The notes under the pieces are model-generated. The model saw only the letters and a list, made by a program, of their open reading frames with translations, did no database searches and was not told the DNA's origin. Below, in pieces: positions 20,590 to 27,190 of a stretch of 27,190 nucleotides of DNA. Source of the DNA: Silene noctiflora. Its lineage: Eukaryota > Streptophyta > Magnoliopsida > Caryophyllales > Caryophyllaceae. Position numbers and translations under genes: made by a program. The first letter of the stretch is position 1. Every line of letters begins with the position of its first letter. Location of the stretch: positions 40,316 through 67,505 of the forward strand of contig VHZZ01004033.1 of assembly GCA_009801015.1 (NCBI GenBank), given 5' to 3'.

Positions 20590-21129
20590 TAGACCTGTCA
20601 AATTCTGACTCGACCCGACCCGGCCCATTTTTTCAGTGTCAAGACCTGAAAATTTCGACCTTGTGACCCGTTTGATCCGAATCCGAAATGACCCGTTATT
20701 TTAGGGTCGAGACCTGACCGGAACATGTCAACCTGTTGGGTCAAAGACAAATTAAGAGTTTATTAAAATATCAATATCTATATATTATATTGAAAAAATA
20801 GTTAAAAAATTATTATTTTTGTTACTTAAAATTACAAACACTATTAAAATGTCAAATTTATATAACTTTTATAATATTTAATAATAAAATAATATTAAAA
20901 ATACTTTATTTTAATTATTAAGTCAATATAATTAATGTAAGCATTGAATATGATTAAAATTAATCTTAAATATGTTTTACATTTTAGAAAAATATTTTTG
21001 GAATAAAAAATCGTTAAAAATTATTTCTAAACTCATATTTTGACCCTAACCTGACCCGTATGATCTGATCCTTATTCGACCCGACCCGTATGACCCGACC
21101 CGACCCGCCCAGCCCGTTTGACAGGTCTA
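20590..21129. mobile_element. hAT-type MITE rich in GACCCG words (540 bp)
   Basis: The terminal inverted repeat TAGACCTGTCAAA at 20590 is perfectly complemented by TTTGACAGGTCTA ending at 21129. A perfect 8-bp target duplication, ATTGGACA, flanks it (20582-20589 and 21130-21137). Subterminal regions carry many GACCCG and GACCCGACCCG words. The middle (20745-21035) is almost pure AT with no coding capacity. An intact target duplication suggests a fairly young insertion. Confidence 0.93.
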
Positions 21130-21137
21130 ATTGGACA

Positions 21138-21592
21138 CCCTCCTTTACACACATCTTACGCTATAAATAGCCTTCATTTTTCACATTTATTAGTAAGACT
21201 AAGAGCATTTATTCAGAAAAATACTTTGCAAATCATTATGCATTCAAAACTTTATTTTTCTTAAGTTTCGGTTTTCAATTAAAAATTTCTCTTTTAAAAG
21301 TCTTCACTCAATTTTAAAAGCTAAACTCTCCTTGAATCAGTTCGTAATACTGTGGCTTTCAAACTTGTTCGGTGATCTTGTGTTTAGGCCATATTAACAA
21401 TCTCCATGATCATTAAAGTGAACATTTGAGATTCTAGACTTTGTAAACCTGTGAGATAGAACTATACTCTTGAAGCCAAGTTGCTTTGAGTTTGAGTGCA
21501 ACCTAAGTTGGTTGGGGTGTTATTTTAATTGTAAGGGGTTTAGTAGTTTGAGTAAATTTCTAAACAAAGCAATAAAATAACAGTTGAAGGTA
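21138..21592 (+). other. LTR-like region with TATA box
   Basis: CTATAAATAG at 21161-21170 is a strong plant TATA box. No protein-coding frame follows for 420 bp before the CACTA terminus. This would suit the U3/R part of an LTR or an orphaned promoter. No LTR ends, primer-binding site or second copy were found, so the identity is open. Confidence 0.35.
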
Positions 21593-22219
21593 CACTACGC
21601 CAAATAACATCTACAACAACGGGTAAATAAGGTATAATACCGTTGTGAATAAAAACACGGAGCCGTTATTACATTGATCGTTGTTAATTATGACAACGGC
21701 TTAGATGAAACACGGAATCGTTGTTAAATTTTTGTTAACGGTTTAAGAAACCGTGGTAAAATAATGTAACAACGGCGATAAACCGTTGTGAACACTAAAT
21801 CTGGCAACGGTTTGACTTTATCCAAACCGTTGTCAACAGCTTACAACGAAAAAAAAAAACGTGACAGAACGTGATATGGGAAACGGATTTGCTGTGCAAT
21901 GGTTGTTATAAATATTCATATGACAACGACCGTTTTCCGTTATTGGGTTCCATTGGAGGGAAATTTTAACAACTTTTTTGTTTTATACTAAAACTGTTGT
22001 AAATTCTGGCGCCAAATGTTTTTAGCATTGGTGGGAAAAATATGTCAACGGTTTGGTTTTAAAAAGAATCGTTGTTGTATATGTGTCACAATGTTTTTAT
22101 TTGAACCGTTATCCTAATTTGCATATTTTTTTAAAAAAATTTTTGAATCCCGCAGCTGTTGAATATGCAATTTTTTCAGTAGCATTTCAGCAGCTACACT
22201 GCACTGCAAATTTAACCCA
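21593..22219. mobile_element. CACTA (En/Spm) terminal fragment, copy 1
   Basis: Starts CACTACGCCAAATAAC, the CACTA terminal signature. Then come about 500 bp filled with short direct and inverted AACCGTTGT/ACAACGGTT-type motifs, which are subterminal transposase-binding repeats in CACTA elements. It closely matches copy 2 at 22880-23400 in the same orientation. Homology fades after GCAATTTTTTCA, and the block ends at an undetermined base (22220). No matching opposite terminus (GGCGTAGTG) was found, so this is a truncated element or an assembly join. Confidence 0.85.
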
Positions 22220-22220
22220 N

Positions 22221-22879
22221 AATTTGTGATCGCATTATTGTCGGGGACACTTTCTCCAACAGTTGGGGCTTTCGAACACATACATCATGTTATGAAATCA
22301 ACCAAAGGTCGGGAGGTGGAAGCTATATGAGAAACTACAACAACAACTATTCTAACCAGAACCGTTTCAATAATAATCAAAGCAATGGGAGTGGCTCGTT
22401 TTAGAAGATAATGAATGAAGGAAACCAACAAAATGGTTTAGCATTAGCTAGTCAAGGGGGAGCTAAGAGTAGTGAAAATTTATTCATGAAGGGAAAGGAT
22501 GCAGCAGAGGAGGATGCACATGTTGTCACGGGTACCTATAAGAGTCGGGGAGGTTACTTTTCTTTCTGACTTAATTTATTTTCCCTTCGGAGGATTCGAG
22601 AATATTTTGGAAATGGATTGGCTGGGAAGGTATAGAGCCTTTATTGATTTTCACCAAAAGAAAGTCACCTTAAGGGGACCTAAAGGAGTACGGGTATCTT
22701 ATAAGGGATTTCCAGTTAAACCAAAGATGAATCTTATCTCGACTATTACCCGAAAATCTTGCTTATGGAAGGGAGGACAGTTGGTATTGTGTCATGTGAG
22801 AGACCTTAGGAAGGATTTGTTAAAGGCATGTGACATTGAGGTTGTGAATGACTTCGAAAATGTGTTTCCAGATGATATA
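22221..22879 (+). pseudogene. Ty3/gypsy gag-protease fragment
   Basis: Reads first as an Asn/Gly-rich linker (NNYSNQNRFNNNQSNGSGSF) and then AHVVTGT, the usual lead-in to the aspartic protease. From 22499 the frame gives PIRVGEVTFLSDLI, then FPFGGFENILEMDWLGRYRAFID, KKVTLRGPKGVRVSYKGFP and DFENVFPDDI. This is the protease end and the linker to RT of a plant Tekay/Del-like gypsy polyprotein. The catalytic DSGA segment is missing: an internal deletion joins the two parts out of frame. ILGMDWL is changed to ILEMDWL. The fragment stops at FPDDI, where the CACTA terminus begins at 22880. Confidence 0.88.
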
Positions 22880-23400
22880 CACTACGCCAAATAACACAGA
22901 ATCGTTATTACATCGACCATTGTTAATTAGTTACAACGGCTTAGAAATAACACGGAACCGTTGTTAAAACACTGTTAACGGTTTACAAAACCGTGGTAAA
23001 ATATTGTAACAACGACGAGAAACCGTTGTGAAAACTAAATCTGGCAACGGTTTGACTTTATACAAACCGTTGTTAATTGTTAACAACGAAAAAAAAGATG
23101 TGACAAAATGTGAAACGGGCAACGGTTTTTCTGTAAAACAACCATTATAAAGATTTATATTGATAACGAGCTTTTTCCGTTGTTGTTTTCCATTGCAGGG
23201 AAATTATAACAACGGTTTTGTTTGATACGAAAATCGTTGTAAATGTTGGCACCAAATATTTTTCAGCAATGGTGGGAAAAATATGTTAACGGTTTGGTTT
23301 TAAAAAGAACTATTGTTGTATATGTGACAACGGGTTTGTTTGAACCGTTTTCCTTTATATCCAAATTTTTTTTAAAAAAAAAAATTTGAATCCTATGCAA
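22880..23400. mobile_element. CACTA terminal and subterminal array, copy 2
   Basis: Begins CACTACGCCAAATAAC exactly at the interruption of the gypsy reading frame, so this element inserted into the gypsy copy. The array of AACCGTTGT/ACAACGGTT motifs extends to about 23350 and ends in A/T runs. Minus-strand transposon coding exons follow to the right, so this is probably the downstream (3') end of a CACTA element whose other end lies outside the window. Confidence 0.88.
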
Positions 23401-23448
23401 TTTTTTCACCCAGCCATAATCAATTCATCCCAGTCCAAATCAAAACTA

Positions 23449-23558
23449 TACACTGAATGATCAGTAAATTCAACCCAGCCAGCATAAAAATAATACACAG
23501 AATGATCAATAAATTCAACCCAGCCAGCATCAAAATAATATAAATACACAAAATGATC
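23449..23558. repeat. Minisatellite of about 45-51 bp units, 2.3 copies
   Basis: Units start at 23449, 23494 and 23545 (partial). They share TACAC, GAATGATCA, TAAATTCAACCCAGCCAGCAT and A-rich ends. A further degenerate unit may precede at 23409. It lies between the CACTA subterminal array and the coding exons. Confidence 0.8.
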
Positions 23559-23801
23559 TATACACGTAAGGATCGATCTAGAGTTGACGGCCAGCAGCAT
23601 TCTAAGTTGAAATAATAAATTTGGCTCATTCATCTCTAACATCATTGATGTCTTCTACTGTGTACGTACTTTGCACTACTACTGTTGATGAGTTGGGTAA
23701 TAGTGGAAACTACAAACCAAAATATAGGGAATAAATGGAAAATATAAACAATAAAACCCCCAAGTTACGAAATGCTGTAATATTTATTAAAACACACTTA
23801 C

Positions 23802-26616
23802 CCGAGGAGGAATTGTGAAATAGCGTTCTTTGACAGTTTCCCACATGGACCGACAAACGTAATAGCCACATTATCTATCGTCTGGCTGCAGAGGAGCCTA
23901 TATTATATAAATGACACACAAATAAGCTAAATTAGATCCACCTCTCTCATAAACATAAATTGAATGATACGAGTATTCATTTAGAAGATACGTACCTGTA
24001 CAGTTTTAATGGTTGGCTCAGAGTAGGCCTCATGTCTCTCAAGTTCGTTTAACATTATTTTTTGTTTATAAACCCTAGTTCATTCACGAAATTTTTAACT
24101 ACCATATGGGTCAGTAATATTGATGTGACGGATAATAGAATTCAAAGGTCATACAATAACAAATGAGATTATATATTAAAGGTTGTAAACATACTCTTTT
24201 ATCATATGTACAAATTTATCATCCGGGTTGCGACGGCAAGAGTCAATCCAGTAGACTGTACTTGATCTCGCATTGATTGCCACTAGCACCCAATGATTCC
24301 TATGGGATATAAATTTCGAAAAATAAGCTGTTAGTTCGTATAAATTTAAGCATGTTAATAAATTAATGGAATCTCGGTTCATTATAATAAAGTACTATAC
24401 ATACGTGTTAACACCAGGAACATTGTAAGAGGCAAGCCACAGTTTTGCCGTCGTCAACAACCGTTGAGCGATATACTGGATTTGTTCTTGGANTGGCACT
24501 AATGGCTCCTTCAGAGAGAACCTGGAAGGACACAAGAATCCGTAGTCGAATTCTCCATACTCAGCCTTGTTTGTTTGGATGTGAGTATACATGTACCTAT
24601 TACGTCACACGGTACGGATATTATTATCATTGATGGCTTAGATAAACTTCGTTAACAATAAAACTGACTATTTTTATTAATAAACTTACTTTATCAAACG
24701 TACAGGTGAGTCACATCTAACTGGTCGACGTCGATGAGTTCAAACAAATTCTTCACCTCAGCTACAACCATAGCACCCACGCCCAAAATTACCGCCTCCG
24801 GCTCAACCATGCCTAACTCCCCGCTTTCTGCAAGCCTTAGACCATGCTCATGCAATCTTTGCAGGACAACGCTAGTAATTTTCTTTCTGTACTCCACACC
24901 ATCATATTTCTGATATTGATAAAGACTAGGCTTGGGTGGAACAAAATCAGGTGGCTTATAATGAATGTCGCCGGCTGATGCTACTTGGGGCTAGAAGTTA
25001 AAAAAATAATTACACGAGACGTCATATAAAATTTGAGGAAAAAAAATATAAGCCGATTACTCCAACTTAGTAATACCTCTTTATCTACGGTTNACGGTAC
25101 GGATGTTATTATCATTGATGGCTTAAATAAACTTCGTTATCCATAAAACCAACTGACTATTTTTATTAATAAACTTACTTTATCCAAATGTACAGGTGAG
25201 TCACATCTAACTGGTCGACGTCGATGAGTTCAAATAGATTCTTCGCCTTAATTACAGCCATAGCATCCACACACAAAATGTCCGGCTCCAGCTCAACCAT
25301 GCCTAACTCCCCGCTTTCTGCAAGCCTTACACCATGCTCATGCAATCTTTTCAGCACACCGTTAGTAATTTTCTTTCTATACTCCATACCATCATATTTC
25401 TGATATTTAGAAAGAGTAGGCTTAGGTGCAACAAAATCAAGAGGATTATAATGAATGTCGTCGGCTGATGCTATTTGGGGCTACAAGTTAAAATAAAAAA
25501 AAAAAGAAAATTGCACGAGACGTCATATATAATTTGAGAAAAAAAATATAAGCCGATTATTCCAAATTAATAATACCTCTTTATCTAAGGTTGAAGACAT
25601 GATCATATCAATGCCTTTGGGTGCTGTCGTAGTGGTCTTACCCTTCAAATGTAACAATTAAAGTACTTATTATTGGTTAATATTCGCAACCTAATAAGTT
25701 TAAAGGCGTTCATTATAACAAATTTGTCAGCTTTAGCATATTTACCTCATTAGTGACAACTGCAACTAATGCGGTTGGCCATTGCACAAAACTATTTACA
25801 GCGTCTCCCAAGGTAAGAACCTTATTACCTTCAAATGGAATTTTGACTATAGCAAATTTTGTTGGCTGATATAACTGTTTCACTTCCACTTTTCTAAAAC
25901 CGGCCTTGAGGGCTACACCATGAACCTGAACCGCTTCCGGCTGGTCATAAATGTACACGTATCCTTTTGCAACAAGAACTTTGCCTTTATTTCCTGTGGT
26001 CGGCTCTGTAATTGGGATGATAATATGACAATGGTGTCTCAAAAAGGCCTATTTCACATATTTAATTAATTAGAACTTGAATATATACATGCACTACCTT
26101 AAAACAAATTTAATTAGTAAAGAAAGTGTATGATTTGAATAATTATAAACTAGGAGCTAACTGATGGTGATTGCGAAAAGCCGGAATTGTTTTTGCCGGT
26201 GTTCTGAATAATATGATATCATCATCTATTTCCTCCCCGGCTTCCTCCTTACCACCACCTCAACTACCTGATCTTTATCCTTCTCCTTTCCCATGTCCTT
26301 CACGGCTTCCTTCTCAGGTCCCGCCTCCTTCTCCTTTGCCATGTCCTTCATGGCTTCCTTTTTCAGGTCATGCCTCCTCCTTTCCCGTGTCCTTCTCGAC
26401 TTCCTTCTGCTTTGCTGTGTCTTCTCGACTTCCTTATTCTTTTCCGCGTCCTTCTCGGCTTCCTTCAAGACATATAATACTTATGTATATAACACGTACT
26501 GATTTTCCGAATCATATAATACATTGTACATAAGAGCTATATATTATTACCTCATCATCAGTTTCCACGTCATCGTTTACCTCCTCCTCTGCTTTCTTTA
26601 GGACTTCCCGAACCAT
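23802..26616 (-). pseudogene. CACTA-borne Ulp1-like (C48) protease protein, broken
   Basis: Minus-strand exon remnants of the second protein of plant CACTA elements, whose C terminus resembles the SUMO protease Ulp1. From the right: acidic and Lys/Glu-rich pieces (26616-26551; 26462 to about 26165); an exon at 26048-25746 with YQPTKFAIVKIPFEG and GDAVNSFVQWP; 25642-25577; 25480-25179 (LFELIDVDQLDVTHLY); a second copy of that exon at 24990-24690; 24596-24405 (YIAQRLLTTAKLW); 24299-24195 with NHWVLVAI and YWIDS, the likely catalytic His and Asp; and 23885-23802 with CGYYVC, the catalytic Cys. Damage: a TAA (23873-23871) sits directly before the Cys codon. The 24990-24690 exon lacks one base near its end, so LYIWIK becomes LYV and stop. 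The Lys/Glu-rich exon is frameshifted near its end. Unresolved bases lie at 24493 and 25093. Confidence 0.82.
24609..25587. repeat. Direct duplication of about 485 bp (unit B)
   Basis: 24609-25092 and 25094-25587 are similar copies, each starting ACGGTACGGAT. Each carries one LFELIDVDQLDVTHLY exon and its flanking introns. The undetermined base at 25093 sits exactly at the junction. Copy 1 has one base less in the exon. Substitutions between copies (for example EPEAV versus ELEPD) show that they are not simply the same read sequence. Confidence 0.85.
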
Positions 26617-26617
26617 N

Positions 26618-27190
26618 GACGGATAATAGAATTCAAAGGTCATACAATAACAAATGAGATTATATATTAAAGGTTGTAAACATACTCTTTTATCATATGT
26701 ACAAATTTATCACTTACCCGGGTTGAGCCCGCAAGAGTCTCCAGTAGACTATACTTGATCTCGCATTGATTGCCACTAGCACCCAATGATTCCTGTGGAA
26801 TATAAATTTCGAAAATTGAGTTGTTAGTTCATATACATTTAAGCATGTTAATAAATTAATTAAATCATGGTTCATTATAATAAAGTACTATACATACGTG
26901 TGAACACCAGGAACATTGTAAGGGACAAGCCACTATTTTGCCGTTGTCAACAACCGTTGAGCGATATACTCGATTTGTTCTCGAGGTGGCGGTAATGCCC
27001 CTTCAGAAAAAACCTGGAAGGACACAAGAATCCGTAGACACATTCTCCATATTTATCCTTGTTTGTTTGGATATGAGTATACATGTACCTATTACGTCAC
27101 ACGGTACGGATGTTATTATCATTGATGGCTTAAATAAACTTCGTTATCCATAAAACCAACTGACTATTTTTATTAATAAACTTACTTTAT
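26618..27190 (-). pseudogene. Second copy of the Ulp1-domain exons (unit A')
   Basis: Begins at GACGGATAATAG, straight after an undetermined base at 26617, and repeats 24127 onward. It contains the NHWVLVAINARS exon at about 26800-26700, whose continuation is altered: YWIDSCRRNP is disrupted and the CCGGGTAAGTGATAAATT region has extra bases. It also has the exon corresponding to 24596-24405 (about 27090-26910). From 27101 it enters the unit-B sequence again and runs off the window end. Confidence 0.8.

Noticed and set aside
20378-20608. Open frame MDLKDNLIQDPDTK of unknown function
   Set aside because: It is 76 codons, has no recognisable domain, and runs into the target duplication and start of the hAT MITE. 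There is not enough support to call a gene.
21593-23400. CRISPR-like or satellite array
   Set aside because: The repeated words are short, in both orientations and unevenly spaced, without uniform spacers. They begin at a CACTA terminus, which explains them as subterminal repeats.
26171-26533. Plus-strand Pro/Ser-rich 120-codon protein
   Set aside because: It is the complement of the Lys/Glu-rich exon of the minus-strand CACTA pseudogene. Its low-complexity composition follows from that repeat.

Overview
The window reads as nuclear DNA of a dicot-type flowering plant. It has spliced genes with GT-AG introns, a plastid-targeted ribosomal protein, a plant-type cell-wall glycosidase, and dense LTR, CACTA, hAT, Stowaway, Helitron and SINE debris. 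The species cannot be fixed from the sequence.

Layout. Positions 1-1905 are retrotransposon wreckage: a Ty3/gypsy-like LTR end abuts the 3' half of a decayed Ty1/copia element (reverse transcriptase, RNase H and 3' LTR). Positions 2578-8378 hold two divergent host genes. On the minus strand is a five-exon DHHC-type protein S-acyltransferase of 410 aa. On the plus strand is a two-exon gene for the plastid 50S ribosomal protein PSRP5 (cL37), 143 aa. Positions 8379-10305 are repeat-rich: a tRNA-derived SINE, a 322-bp terminal-inverted-repeat element with a G-rich core, and a Helitron 3' end. Positions 10306-15279 carry a complete 17-exon minus-strand gene for a secreted GH51 alpha-L-arabinofuranosidase (674 aa). 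Its upstream region holds a Stowaway MITE. From 15760 to 21592 I find no host gene. This stretch holds several MITEs, including two hAT-type elements with 8-bp target duplications, more SINEs and a long (AT)n tract. From 21593 to the end is CACTA (En/Spm) sequence: two direct-oriented terminal arrays of AACCGTTGT-type motifs flank a Ty3/gypsy protease fragment. They are followed by a minus-strand pseudogene for the element's Ulp1 (C48) protease protein, with duplicated segments that begin at single unresolved bases.

The three host genes are unrelated in function (protein palmitoylation, plastid translation, cell-wall arabinan trimming) and are independent single-gene units. I reconstructed all three exon by exon; every coding exon joins in phase with usable splice sites. 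I see no new multi-gene system. The most interesting material is transposon biology: the CACTA subterminal arrays, the two hAT MITEs built from short internal repeats, the partial exon copy inside a DHHC-gene intron, and the seams marked by single n bases.
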